Shown here one piece after another: positions 18,993 to 28,019 of a stretch of DNA of 64,000 nt (positions are counted from its first letter, which is position 1; each line of letters opens with the position of its first letter). The notes beneath the pieces are model-generated. The model saw only the letters and a list, made by a program, of their open reading frames with translations. It was not told where the DNA came from and did no database searches. The stretch is from Bog-473 sp963821755 (GTDB taxonomy: Bacteria; Actinomycetota; Acidimicrobiia; Acidimicrobiales; RAAP-2): the NCBI GenBank assembly GCA_963821755.1, contig CAWGEX010000002.1, forward strand, positions 806,001 through 870,000, given 5' to 3'. A program made the position numbers and the translations under genes.

Positions 18993-19173
18993 AAACTTGA
19001 CGGATCCAAAGTATCGGCTCGACCAGCGCTCGCCGATGAAGTTCTCTCGCGAGCGATGGTCGTTCAACCTCCCTACCAGGTGCCTCCGCCCAACCCCTGC
19101 CGCAGTACGGCACCTATATGGGCTAGGCGACGCGGCGACGGCAAGCAGGTCTCTTGAGGCGTATGGACTCGTG

Positions 19174-19632
19174 TCAGGCGCTGCGGCTAGTCCGGTCGAG
19201 CGCCCGCAGCGACTCGGCTACTTCTTTGCGCAGCTGCCGCTGTCGAATCGGACCGGCCAACAACTTGCGATCCAGCGTTTTGAGATACACGTCCCAGCTG
19301 ACCCTCACCTGCGCCATGGAGTCGAGCGGCACGACTTCCCATTTCCAGTCTGCGTACGATGGGTTGCCGTCCGCGTTCCAAGTCCGATATGCGAAGCGTC
19401 GCACTTCTTTGTCGATCTCCTCAACGTGTGAGCGGCTCTGCCAGGTCATTGCCCGGCTGGGGTGCATCTTCACCACCCATTCGGTTCCCGGGGTCAACTC
19501 GGAAGCGGGCTCGACGACACGTTCAATGGCGCGATTCCACTCAGGCAGTCGGTCTATATCGGTGATCAACCGAAATGTGGCGTCGGGAGCAGCATTGACG
19601 CTACCTACCGCGGTGCCATGAATCTCCTGCAT
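19174..19632 (-). CDS. SRPBCC-family protein
   Basis: 152-aa START/polyketide-cyclase-like protein: SVNAAPDATFRLITDIDRLP and EWNRAIERVVEP at the N-terminus, with a conserved WKWEVVPLD strand, as in the SRPBCC hydrophobic-ligand fold. ATG at 19632 preceded by AGGAGG; an earlier in-frame Met lies inside the ribosome site. Second gene of a pair behind the cupin gene (27-base gap). No specific ligand can be assigned. Confidence 0.8.
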   Translation of the reverse strand: MQEIHGTAVGSVNAAPDATFRLITDIDRLPEWNRAIERVVEPASELTPGTEWVVKMHPSRAMTWQSRSHVEEIDKEVRRFAYRTWNADGNPSYADWKWEVVPLDSMAQVRVSWDVYLKTLDRKLLAGPIRQRQLRKEVAESLRALDRTSRSA

Positions 19633-19659
19633 CTTTGGCCTCCTCAAAGCGACTTTTTG

Positions 19660-20040
19660 TCACCGTCCGCTTTGCATCTCCTGCATGTTCCGTGCCATCA
19701 CGGCTTCGGAGAGAGCCAACTGGTCAGTCGGACTGAACTGGACGAACTCAGTGCCGGCAATCGCGGCCGGAGTATGTCCGGGCGACATGTAGAAGGCCTC
19801 GCCCGGTGCGATCACTTCCTCACGGTCGGCGTAGCTAACCGTCATTTTTCCTTTGAACACATACCCCCAGTGTGGGCATTGGCACCGGTCGTCGGGCAGG
19901 CCCTTGAGCATCGGCGCAAGGTCAGAGTCTTGACGAATCGACACGAAGTTGACGGTATAGCCATCGAACTCATCGCTCCGATCCTCGGCCACACCCATGT
20001 CATTGACCCTTGGGGCGCTTTCCTTCGATACTTTTGACAT
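19660..20040 (-). CDS. Cupin-domain protein
   Basis: 126-aa single-cupin protein. A metal-site motif can be traced as CPHWGYVFKGKMTVSY with a second conserved stretch APGEAFYMSPGHTP, although motif 1 has fewer His than in typical enzymes. Start ATG at 20040 with AAAGGAG upstream. Likely a ligand-binding or small metal enzyme, co-transcribed with the SRPBCC gene downstream. Confidence 0.8.
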   Translation of the reverse strand: MSKVSKESAPRVNDMGVAEDRSDEFDGYTVNFVSIRQDSDLAPMLKGLPDDRCQCPHWGYVFKGKMTVSYADREEVIAPGEAFYMSPGHTPAAIAGTEFVQFSPTDQLALSEAVMARNMQEMQSGR

Positions 20041-20724
20041 ACGGAGAGGCTCCTTTCCAGGTTCTTACGTCTATGATCGGTCTGCGTATTGAGTATGAGG
20101 CTCCGCAGAGACCATGGGTCGGAATATCAGCACTCGCTTTGGGTTGTAACGAAAAACTCAGTGCGATTTCAGGCCATTCCAAGTTTCGACATCTCTCGAT
20201 CCTGAGCCTTAGCGGGACCTGAGCGCCGTGCCCCGTCGCCGGGAGATGAAGCGGGTCGAGCCTCCCTACTTTTGGCCGTGAGGAACTCGGCCGGGGCGGG
20301 ATGGAGGAAGGAAACGACACGGCATGGTCGAGGTCTGTGGGTTACGGCTCCTTTGGGTGGGTACGACGAGGGCAGCTGCGAGGGATGAAGATGTTCATCC
20401 AGGTGTTTCAGGTACAACTGGGATGCCGTTGCCGGTCTCTCGAGGCTCGTAGGTAGCGATGAGCTTCCCGACGAGGAGCACCCGGTTGACGGACGATCCC
20501 CGGCTGCTCTTGCCGGGCTGTGCTGATTCGGTCGGCGTGTTCTTGCTGCGAGTCCTGTTTGGGTTGTTCTCACCGAACCCGCAGACAGCGATCAACTTGC
20601 CCCGCGAGCATCGCGCAACTGCTCTACCCGCGCTGCGGCGCTGTCCTGCGATCCTTCCAGGAGATGGGATACAGCCGCTTTGACGTCTCGATGTCGGCGT
20701 CCACCCGGGGACCACATGTATGCC
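20041..20724. other. Gene-free stretch upstream of cupin gene
   Basis: About 680 bases. Frames exist on both strands but none has recognisable domains or a good start. It lies between the cupin-SRPBCC pair and the tRNA-like repeat, where an integrase or excisionase would sit in an intact element; none is detectable by eye. Confidence 0.35.
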
Positions 20725-20776
20725 CGTAAAGAGACGTAAAGACACGCCGGCCCGTTTTTGGGAGCATGTCTTTACG
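20725..20776. repeat. Direct and inverted 10-mers beside tRNA-like copy 2
   Basis: CGTAAAGAGA (20725-20734) and CGTAAAGACA (20735-20744) in tandem, then the inverse TGTCTTTACG at 20767-20776. The same 10-mer occurs at 6820-6829. Adjacent to the att-like repeat starting at 20780. Confidence 0.5.
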
Positions 20777-20779
20777 GGG

Positions 20780-20863
20780 GATTCCACCACCAGCCCTGTG
20801 ACTTGGGCATTTTTCCGGTGGAGGTGAAGGGACTCGAACCCTCGGCCTCTACATTGCGAATGT
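20780..20863 (-). repeat. Partial tRNA-Ala (3' half) in an att-like repeat, copy 2
   Basis: Bases 20817-20860 match the 3' half of tRNA-Ala with the same T-stem changes as copy 1 (GAGGG/CCCTT instead of GTGGG/CCCAT). The flank 20780-20816 (GATTCCAC, TGTGACYTGG, CCGGTGGAG) is shared with copy 1 but not with the intact tRNA. Copies 1 and 2 are thus direct repeats 10.2 kb apart. The left edge of a truncated reductase gene abuts this copy. Confidence 0.7.
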
Positions 20864-21161
20864 CTAGGTCGCGGCGGACCGGATTGCTCGGAACGACGAG
20901 AGACGTGTCTCCGAGCGCGTCGGCGATCTCGTCGATGACGTCTTTCAACACGGAAAACCGCAGCGCAAGAACGACGGCATCGGCTCCCTGCAAAGCGCTC
21001 CGGTTGTCGAGTGAGACGACCGCCGCTCCCCCGATTGCCGCGGCCAGCTTTCGCGCCGACTCCTGGTTGGCGCTCGAGAGCTGGAGGGTCTCGCCACCGG
21101 CGGCAAGTTGACGCGCGATGGCCGATCCGATCCCTCCGGTACCGATGATCGCCGTGGTCAT
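20864..21161 (-). pseudogene. NADPH-dependent F420 reductase, 3'-truncated
   Basis: The N-terminal Rossmann half of an F420:NADP oxidoreductase-like protein: MTTAIIGTGGIGSAIARQLA, the NRSALQGADAVVLALRFSVL region, and VVPSNPV at residues 89-95. Full proteins run to about 200 aa. Here family sequence ends at about 20877 and the frame continues through the antisense of the tRNA-like repeat to a stop at 20772. The missing C-terminal half carries the F420-binding region, so the product should be inactive. Start ATG at 21161, 28 bases after the VOC gene; last gene of the minus-strand cluster. Confidence 0.75.
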
Positions 21162-21189
21162 GATGGAGACCTTCGCCTCGTCAGGACGC

Positions 21190-22101
21190 TCACTCCGACT
21201 TACTGGATGGCCATTGATCGGGGAACCAATCTCCCCCCGGGTCCGTCGTTTGTCCGACTTCGATCAGATGACCGTCCGGATCGCGGATATAACAACGGAT
21301 TTCGTACGGGTGCTGCTTCGGTGGGGTCAGGAATTCCGCACCGCGCCCGCTCCATTCTTTGTACACCGCGGGCATGTCCGTCACTCGTATATTGAGGAAG
21401 CTGCTGACCCGGTTGGGATCAGTGGGCGTCCCAAGGGTGACTTCCGGCTTGTCGTCGGTCGGCTCTCCGCCGACGTTGATGATGATCCAACTGTTCGACA
21501 GTTGGACATACGTGAGCCCGCCGGGTCCGGAGAACGCATCCCTGCCCCCGAGCACATCGCGGTAGAAGCGCCGAGAGCGCTCGACATCGTCCGACACGAT
21601 GAAGTGGGCCAGCACGATTCCCTCTGGGGGCGCTTGGAGCTCGTCGGCGGGCGTACTCGATGGCCAGTGATCGGGCACCCAGTCCCCCTGTGGGTCGGTC
21701 GTCTGCCCCACTTCGATCAGGTGACCATCGGGATCATGGATGTAGCAACGGATCTCGTACTGGTGCTGCTTCGGGGGCGTCAGGAACTGAGCACCCCGCG
21801 CGCTCCATTCGGAGTACACCGTCTCGATGTCCTTGACCCGGATGTTGACGAAGCTGCTCACCCGATGTGGGTCGCCGGGCGTCTCTAGGGTGACCTCCGG
21901 CTTGTCGTCGGTCGGCCCTCCGCCGGCATTGATGACGATCCAACTATTGGACAGTGCGACGTTGGTCGGCCCTCCGGGACTGGAGAAGGCGACCCGGCCC
22001 CCGAGGACTTCGGTGTAGAAACGCCGAGAGCGCTCGACGTCGTCCGACACGATGAAGTGTGTGAGCAGGATTTCTTCTTGAGGCGGCGGGACCTCAGCCA
22101 T
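21190..22101 (-). CDS. Tandem-duplicated VOC (glyoxalase-fold) protein
   Basis: 303-aa protein made of two nearly identical ~150-residue VOC units. Each has HFIVSDDVERSRRFY, then TDDKPEVTL, KQHxYEIRCYIxDPDGHLIE and VGQTTDPxGDW. The His and Glu positions of the metal site (HFIV, HLIE) occur in both. The close identity, visible in DNA too, points to a recent internal duplication. VOC proteins include glyoxalases, ring-cleaving dioxygenases and drug-binding resistance proteins. ATG at 22101 after a good upstream site. Sits between the disulfide reductase and the truncated F420 reductase, same strand. Confidence 0.85.
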   Translation of the reverse strand: MAEVPPPQEEILLTHFIVSDDVERSRRFYTEVLGGRVAFSSPGGPTNVALSNSWIVINAGGGPTDDKPEVTLETPGDPHRVSSFVNIRVKDIETVYSEWSARGAQFLTPPKQHQYEIRCYIHDPDGHLIEVGQTTDPQGDWVPDHWPSSTPADELQAPPEGIVLAHFIVSDDVERSRRFYRDVLGGRDAFSGPGGLTYVQLSNSWIIINVGGEPTDDKPEVTLGTPTDPNRVSSFLNIRVTDMPAVYKEWSGRGAEFLTPPKQHPYEIRCYIRDPDGHLIEVGQTTDPGGDWFPDQWPSSKSE

Positions 22102-22127
22102 CTGCTACCTCCTGTGCTCTTCCACGG

Positions 22128-23501
22128 TCATGGCCGTGCCATCTGCGCCTGCATGGGCTGCAAAGGCGGCGGCATTTTGGCGATCTCCATTCGAAGGGTT
22201 TTGAAAGCCGAATCGAAGATGGTCGAGAAACTCGGGAACGGCTGGATGACGTCGCTCAACACCTCCAACGGCACGCGGGCGCGTATGGCGAGCGTCGCCT
22301 GCTGGAGCCACTCCCCGGCCTCGGGTCCGAGGGCGTAGGCGCCGGTCAACCGGGCGCCGTCGCTGAGCAGGGTCAAGAATCCGTTCGACTGGGCGTAGTG
22401 GTGGTTGTACGTCGCGGTCTTGGACACGTCGGTCAAGAGCGTTGTGCTGCTGTAGGGCGCCTCCCCGGCACCGACAGCGGCCGCCTGCGGATCGGTGTAC
22501 GTGACGCGCGGCACGGCTTCGTAGTTTGTCGGGTGGCTCTCTCCGGCGATGTTCGCCGCCACAACGTCTCCCTCGTACTCGCCAACGTGTGTCAGGGGCC
22601 AGATCCCGTTGACATCCCCAATGGCCCAAATGTTGTCGCCCGCCCGCAGATACTCGTCCACCACGACGCCGTGTGGGTTTGCCTCGATACCGACTGTCTC
22701 GAGCCCAATCCCTTCGACACGGGGACGGCGGCCGGTCGCCACGAGCAGCCGCTCTCCTTGTACCGAGGTCCCGTCCGAGAGCCTCAGGACGTAGTCGTCG
22801 CCGTCGCGCGAGGCCTCCGCGGCCTGGACTCCGAGGTGCAACTCGATCCCGTCCCGCCGCAGTGCCTCGGTCAGAGCCACGCCGAGGGGGGCCGGCTCTC
22901 GTGGGATCAGCCGATCGGCGCCCTCGACGAGCACGGCCTGACCACCGAGCCGCTGTACCACCTGCGCGATCTCGACACCGGCCGAGCCACCGCCGAGCAC
23001 GATGAGGCGGCTAGGAACCGTCTTCATGGCCGTCGCTTCGCGCGTGCCCCACACGCCGACCAGGCCGTCGAGCCCCGGAATGGGTGGCACGAAAGGATCC
23101 GCGCCGGTCGCTACGACGACATGCTCCGCCGTGTGGCGAGTGCCGTCCACGTCGACCACGCCGGGCCCGGCGAGCCGGCCCACGCCCCGGATCAGCGCGA
23201 TGCCCCGATCCGCCAGCCATTTCTCCTGTCCCGCATCCGAATAGCCGGACACCATGTAGTCCCGCCAGTCCAGCGCCGCCTGCACGTTCACCTCGGCGCT
23301 GGCGCCGACGTCGCGGGCGCCCTGGACCGCCTCCCCCGGACGCAAGAGGGACTTGGACGGGATGCACGCCCAGTAGGAGCACTCGCCGCCGACCAGCTCC
23401 CGCTCGACGACGGCGACCCGAAGCCCACGCGCCGCGATGGCCCCGGCGCAGTGCTCACCGGGCGCACCGCCGCCCAGCACGATCACGTCGAAATCGCTCA
23501 T
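22128..23501 (-). CDS. FAD-dependent pyridine nucleotide-disulfide oxidoreductase
   Basis: 457-aa protein of the dihydrolipoamide dehydrogenase/mercuric reductase group. FAD site VLGGGAPGEHC near residues 8-18; redox-active pair in GGECSYWACIPSK (Cys41 and Cys46); NAD(P)H site VLGGGSAGVEIA; second FAD motif NIWAIGDV. The C-terminal dimer domain has IQPFPSFSTIF where classical members have the His-Pro-x-x-x-E catalytic dyad, so the usual active-site His seems missing. Its start overlaps the stop of the upstream VOC gene by four bases (ATGA), implying translational coupling. Electron acceptor unknown. Confidence 0.85.
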   Translation of the reverse strand: MSDFDVIVLGGGAPGEHCAGAIAARGLRVAVVERELVGGECSYWACIPSKSLLRPGEAVQGARDVGASAEVNVQAALDWRDYMVSGYSDAGQEKWLADRGIALIRGVGRLAGPGVVDVDGTRHTAEHVVVATGADPFVPPIPGLDGLVGVWGTREATAMKTVPSRLIVLGGGSAGVEIAQVVQRLGGQAVLVEGADRLIPREPAPLGVALTEALRRDGIELHLGVQAAEASRDGDDYVLRLSDGTSVQGERLLVATGRRPRVEGIGLETVGIEANPHGVVVDEYLRAGDNIWAIGDVNGIWPLTHVGEYEGDVVAANIAGESHPTNYEAVPRVTYTDPQAAAVGAGEAPYSSTTLLTDVSKTATYNHHYAQSNGFLTLLSDGARLTGAYALGPEAGEWLQQATLAIRARVPLEVLSDVIQPFPSFSTIFDSAFKTLRMEIAKMPPPLQPMQAQMARP

Positions 23502-24163
23502 ACAGGAAGCTCCTGGCCGCTCTGTTCGCGCACCATGTACTCGGCGTACCAGTCGGGCCAGTCCGAGTCGGCCCGGCCGATACGCTTCTCGTGCTCACCG
23601 TGGGCCGACTCGGCGCGGCGCAATGCCGCAGCCAGGTCACCGGCGGAGTTGAACGAGGTGGTGGTCGGATCGAGACGGCCCGGGAGGCGATCGGTCACCT
23701 CTTGGAGCAGCCAGCTGTTGCCGTCGGGGTCTTCGAACGTGGCAAAGGAGTTGTAGCTCGCGTGATCCGGATCGGGCCCGTTGACCCGATCACCCGTGCC
23801 CTCGGGGTCGAGTTGCGCTCCGGGCGCTCCGGAATGGAACACCCCACTGACCGTGGCTCCCCGGCTGGCAAGTTCGTCGCGCGCGGCTTCGATGTCAGAC
23901 ACGATCAGGTACAGGCCATGGGCAGATCCGGGTGGCGCCCCCGTGATGTGGGTGCCGAACTGCACAGAACACGGCGATCCCGGTGGCGTGAACTGCACGA
24001 CCCGGAAGCCGTTGTCGAAGGAGAAGTCGGCGTCGAGCCTCCAGCCGAGGCCGGCGTAGAACGCCTTGGAGCGATCGGCGTCGGCCACGGGGATGACCAC
24101 CGCCTCCAGCTTGAGATCGGCCGGTGTCGCTGCTCGGCGATCCGCCGGGTGCGCTCTGTCCAT
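23498..24163 (-). CDS. VOC-family protein with C-terminal extension
   Basis: 221 aa: one VOC domain (LKLEAVVIPVADADRSKAFY, FEDPDGNSWLLQE) plus ~60 residues ending in an Arg/Glu-rich tail. Family stress proteins of actinobacteria have this shape. The ATG at 24163 lacks its own ribosome site. A stronger site (GGAGGAGA) precedes an ATG at 24176 in another frame, with MSTVDGQ, so a small frame error at the 5' end is possible. Coupled to the downstream flavoprotein by ATGA. Confidence 0.8.
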   Translation of the reverse strand: MDRAHPADRRAATPADLKLEAVVIPVADADRSKAFYAGLGWRLDADFSFDNGFRVVQFTPPGSPCSVQFGTHITGAPPGSAHGLYLIVSDIEAARDELASRGATVSGVFHSGAPGAQLDPEGTGDRVNGPDPDHASYNSFATFEDPDGNSWLLQEVTDRLPGRLDPTTTSFNSAGDLAAALRRAESAHGEHEKRIGRADSDWPDWYAEYMVREQSGQELPV

Positions 24164-24316
24164 CGACGGTGCTCATCCGGCTCTCCTCCGTCCGGTCCCG
24201 ACGGATTGTCGCACCCAGGCGGACGATTTGCACCTGAACCCCTCGCACCCGGGTTCGAGGTCGTTCCAGTCAGAACCCGAGCGGAGGACGGGCGCCCCGA
24301 CACCCCCCGGGCGGGG

Positions 24317-24931
24317 TCAGCGTTTGATGCCGATGCTCTTGCCTTCGGTGTACCGGATCGGCTCCTCCAACGTGTCGACGAGGAATTGATCCCGGTCTCC
24401 TCGTTCCCACGCCTCCCTCAACCCCGGAGCCGCCAGGTCGAAGTCGGGCCGAATTTTCTTGAACACGCCCCTCAGATCTACGTGGAGCTCTGCCATCGTG
24501 GGCCGGCCCCAGTACCAGTATCCGTTGTAGATCTTGAAGATCTTGAGTCCGGGCTCGAGGACGAACGTGTGGGGGATCATCGGATCGTGCGGCTCATCCG
24601 TGAACTCTTTGATGTCCAGATCCTTCTGGACGACCCGATCGGGGTCCGACAGGAACGGCCACGTGGCGCCCAGCGCGTCCCGGAACTCATTGATGTTCAG
24701 CTGATTGTCGGTCGAGATGAGGGCCAATCGCGTGTATGCATTCCTGAACTCGGGATAGACCTCGACCAATTGCCCTACGAACTGATGCTCTTTGGGATCG
24801 AAGCCGCCACGGGAGAGATGGAGCACCATCGGGTTGCCCCCTTGGAGCTCCGACAGGGACCGCCGCCGGCCGGATTGATCGGCGAGCTCGTAGTCGGGAA
24901 ACGTCTCGCCTTCACGGATGTCGCTGCGCAT
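24317..24931 (-). CDS. Peroxiredoxin-like (AhpC/TSA fold) protein lacking the peroxidatic Cys
   Basis: 204-aa thioredoxin-fold protein, full-length paralogue of the one at 29034. Shared blocks: MRSDIR, FPDYEL, SLSELQGGNPMVL, DPMIPHTFVLEPGL, YNGYWYWGRP, KPGLREAW-like end. At the active-site loop the paralogue has GNYCPKEHQ; here it is GGFDPKEHQ. The Cys is replaced by Asp/Phe and no other Cys is present in the loop, so peroxidase chemistry of the usual kind is excluded. Possibly a binding or scaffold role. Minus-strand cluster member. Confidence 0.85.
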   Translation of the reverse strand: MRSDIREGETFPDYELADQSGRRRSLSELQGGNPMVLHLSRGGFDPKEHQFVGQLVEVYPEFRNAYTRLALISTDNQLNINEFRDALGATWPFLSDPDRVVQKDLDIKEFTDEPHDPMIPHTFVLEPGLKIFKIYNGYWYWGRPTMAELHVDLRGVFKKIRPDFDLAAPGLREAWERGDRDQFLVDTLEEPIRYTEGKSIGIKR

Positions 24932-24989
24932 GTGTCCTCCAAACTCGAATGGGTCTGGTCCAAAGATCCCACGGGAGTCCTGCGAATGT

Positions 24990-26881
24990 TCAAGTCAGTT
25001 GCGCCTGTCGCTCGCTCTCAGAAATGGCCCAGGCCGCGTTGACGAGCCCGATATGGCTGAACGCCTGCGGGAAGTTGCCAAGGAGCTCCCCGCTGACTGG
25101 ATCGACCTCCTCGGCCAGCAGGCCGACCTCATTGACGAAGGCGGCGGCACGCTCGAAAACGGCCCGGGCCCGAACGGGCTGACCTGTCTGGGCCAGGGCC
25201 TGGGCCAGCCAGAAGGTACACAAAAGGAAGGTGCCCTCCTCGCCCTCGAGGCCGTCGTGGGACCGATAGCGATAGACCAATCCCCGCTGGTCGGTGAGCC
25301 GCTCCTCTGTCGCGTCGACCGTGGCCAGCACCCTCGGATCGTCCGCCGGGAGAAATCCCACCAGGGGCACCATGAGGTTGGAGGCGTCAAGCTCGTCCGA
25401 GCCAAAGGACTGGGTGAAGGCCTTGGCCCGGTCACTCCAGCCCTTGGTCACGATCGCCTCACGGATCTGGTCCCGCGTCTGCGTCCATGACCCGATTCGA
25501 GAGGAGGCGTTGAGACGGTCGGCCAGGATCACCGCTCGATCGAGGGCCACCCAGCACATCAGCTTGGAATACAAGAAATCACGTGGCTCCCCCCGGATCT
25601 CCCAGATCCCCTGGTCCTTCTCCTGCCACCGGCGGGCGGCGGTGTCGGCCAGCTGTACGAGGAACTTTCGCGTGGCTGGTGCCAGGTCGGTGGGCGTATC
25701 CCACTTGCCCGAGTCGGACAGTGGCCCGACCCGGTGGGTGTCGTCGAACAGATGGTCAGACATGCGGTGTACCGCGTTGAGCAACTCGCCGTAGACGTCG
25801 AGCTGGCGTTGTTTCCAGGCCGCGTTGCCCACCCGGACTGGCGCCGAGTGCCGCCAGCCCTCCAGGTGCGGCAGCTCCCGCTCGGTCAGGTCCCGTTCAC
25901 CACCGATGCCGAACATGATCTGTAGGGCACCGCCCCGGTCGAGCGAGCCGGCCGCGGACGAGGAGACGTAATCGAAGTACTGGTTGGCTTCGTCGGGACA
26001 AGCCGCCACCCAAAGGGCCTGGATCGTGAAGGAAGCGTCCCGGACCCAGGCATAGCGGTAGTCCCAGTTCCGGAAGCCGCCCACCACCTCGGGCAACGAC
26101 GTGGTCGCCGCCGCGCAGATGGCGCCGGTGGGTGCAAAGGAGAGTGACTGGAGCACCCGGCCGCTGTGGTGCACCATGTCTTGCCAGGGACCTACGTAGG
26201 CCTGGTGAAGTTCAGACCACGACTCCCACCCCACCACGGTGTCATCGAGCCGGGCGTCTATTTCCGACGGGCTCCAGACCCTGGCTGAACTGTCCCTCGG
26301 TCTGGTTCCCATGGTGCAGGGCGAAGCCCATGCTTTCGCCTTGGGCAAGCTGGAACCGGCCCGAGGCCGCGGCGCGGTCCTGGTCGAGCGTCAGGGCCAC
26401 GCGACGTCGACAGCACCAGCCCGTCAGCGCTCCCCGACGCCGTCATTCCACCGTCGACCGCGTCGAGCGATGGATGTGTCAACCCGTAATCGGGGCGCGG
26501 GACGTACTCCAGGGACAAGTCGACCCGTCCCTCCGTACACGTGGCGCGCCGAAGGAGAACGTGAGGCGCTCCTTTGCCGAGCTCGTGTCCCCGGTTGCCA
26601 GAACCCATCGCAAGTGCGTCGGTGATCGTGACCGAACCGGTCGGTGTGCGCATCGTGGTCTCCAATACCATGGTGCGGTCCAGGTAGCGCCTGCTCACTT
26701 CCGTCGCGTCGGTGGCCCCGAAGAACCAGTGCCCGGCTTTCTCGTCGAGGAGGCGACCGAAGGTCGAGGGGCTGTCGAACCGTGGGAAGCAGAGCCAGTC
26801 GATCGACCCGCCCCGACTGACCAGCGCAGCGCTGTGCCGATCCGACAGGAGCGCATAGTCAGCTATGGGGGTCGTGGTCAC
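24990..26881 (-). CDS. Glycoside hydrolase family 15 (glucoamylase/trehalase-like), two frameshifts
   Basis: GTG start at 26881 with AAGGAG five bases upstream: TTTPIADYALLSDRHSAALV then GSIDWLCFPRFDSPS, the GH15 N-terminal signature. The catalytic (alpha/alpha)6 part has FRNWDYRYAWVRDASF and EEGTFLLCTFWLAQAL, and it ends SHIGLVNAAW. Two single extra bases break it: near 26405 (LVLSTS to VALTLDQDRAAASGRF) and near 26285 (to WSPSEIDARLDDTVVGWESW). Corrected length about 629 aa, normal for bacterial GH15 enzymes, which release glucose from alpha-glucans or trehalose. An unusual member for a run of redox genes. Confidence 0.8.
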
Positions 26882-26957
26882 GTGAACTCCTTCGCTCGTG
26901 GATGCGCAAGCCCCGATCTGGCAGCGCTGCTGCAATCTCTCCGTCGATGTACAACTG

Positions 26958-27782
26958 TCACACGGGCGCTTCGATGTCGTCGTAGATTCGGACGGCAGCC
27001 AGCAGACCGTCCGAACTTCGCTCATAGACGCTAATTCCGGCTTGGGGTGTCAGGTCGTGACTGCCCCATCGAACACAGTTGAATTCCAGGGCGCAACGCA
27101 CGCCGTCATCGGTCACGGTGCAGTGCTCGAGTGTGAGCCCACCACCTGCCTTGAAGCACTCGGAGAAATACGAACGCAACTCACGCGAGCCATGGTGTAG
27201 ATAGTGCGGGCCGATTGACTCGCGGAAGTACCCATCTGGGGCGAACGCGCTCACGATGGAGTCGAGATCTCCGGCGCCCAGCGCTGCGAGATATCGGCCG
27301 ACAACGTCACTCAGCTGGGTGTGGGCCGACTGGAGCAGGGGGCGCCTGATGTGACGCTGCCCGTCGACCGGCCATTGGCTGCAATAGGTGCGAAACACCA
27401 CCGACAGTTCGTCGGGGGACTCTGCAACGACGGCTATCGGCCAATCCACCGGCTGACCGTCGTAGTCGTCCAGGTGTGCCAGCAGCTCGACGACGGCCCT
27501 CCCGCCAATGGAGGTTGAGGCTACGGTTTCGATGCGGACGTGGCGCTCAGCCCACAACGATTGATTGTTGCGGACAAACCGCCGAAGCTGTCGATGACCT
27601 CGCACCTCCCCCGCCCGGGGGTCGTAAATCGCCACTTGGCCGGGCCATATGTCTTCGAGTTCGTGAGTGCGCCCGGTCTCGAGGGCGTTGAAGTACTGCT
27701 GGACAGGATCAGCAGGGCCGACGGACCGTGTCTGGCGACGGGCGAGTTCAACGGCACTGACGAAATCTGGAAACCATGGCAT
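26958..27782 (-). CDS. Double NTF2-like domain protein
   Basis: 274 aa with two NTF2/SnoaL-like halves: residues ~20-140 (PVQQYFNALETGRTHELEDI, DPRAGEVRGHRQLRRFVR) and ~150-270 (SDVVGRYLAALGAGDLDSIV, HHGSRELRSYFSECF). The halves are only distantly alike, unlike the VOC duplication. Start ATG at 27782. The direct repeat TCAACGGA at 27831-27838 and 27843-27850 lies upstream; its reverse complement includes TTGACA, a possible -35. Function unknown. Confidence 0.75.
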   Translation of the reverse strand: MPWFPDFVSAVELARRQTRSVGPADPVQQYFNALETGRTHELEDIWPGQVAIYDPRAGEVRGHRQLRRFVRNNQSLWAERHVRIETVASTSIGGRAVVELLAHLDDYDGQPVDWPIAVVAESPDELSVVFRTYCSQWPVDGQRHIRRPLLQSAHTQLSDVVGRYLAALGAGDLDSIVSAFAPDGYFRESIGPHYLHHGSRELRSYFSECFKAGGGLTLEHCTVTDDGVRCALEFNCVRWGSHDLTPQAGISVYERSSDGLLAAVRIYDDIEAPV

Positions 27783-28019
27783 TTTGCCCTCGACGATCCC
27801 CTCTCGCCACCGCTAATTGACTCTCACATCTCAACGGATTTGTCAACGGAACTTCGCGCCGCACAACTCTTGTGATGGTGTGAGATCACGCAGGGAGTCC
27901 TCCTGCACTTCGTTCGCCGCCAGCCCGCACGAGCGCGCCGACCCCGGCGGTGTCGGACGCCTCCCACGCGCAATCTGGATTCTGGACACGGCGTCCCGGG
28001 CGCCGTCCAAAGGCGTGGC

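Larger units (their letters stand above)
18693..19173. other. Gene-free stretch between GNAT and SRPBCC genes
   Basis: 481 bases. Holds repeat copy D (18799-18850) and, at 18952-18992, paired short direct repeats (GTTTCGC twice, then GTGGGCACG at 18973-18981 and 18984-18992, 11 bp apart). Convergent flanking genes; no coding frame supported. Confidence 0.4.

Noticed and set aside
10604..20860. Extra tRNA-Ala genes at 10.6 and 20.8 kb
   Set aside because: Both lack the D arm and the 5' acceptor strand, so they cannot fold as tRNAs.
24176..24176. Alternative ATG for the VOC gene with a strong ribosome site
   Set aside because: It is in a different frame from the VOC domain and would need one more single-base error; noted in the gene entry only.
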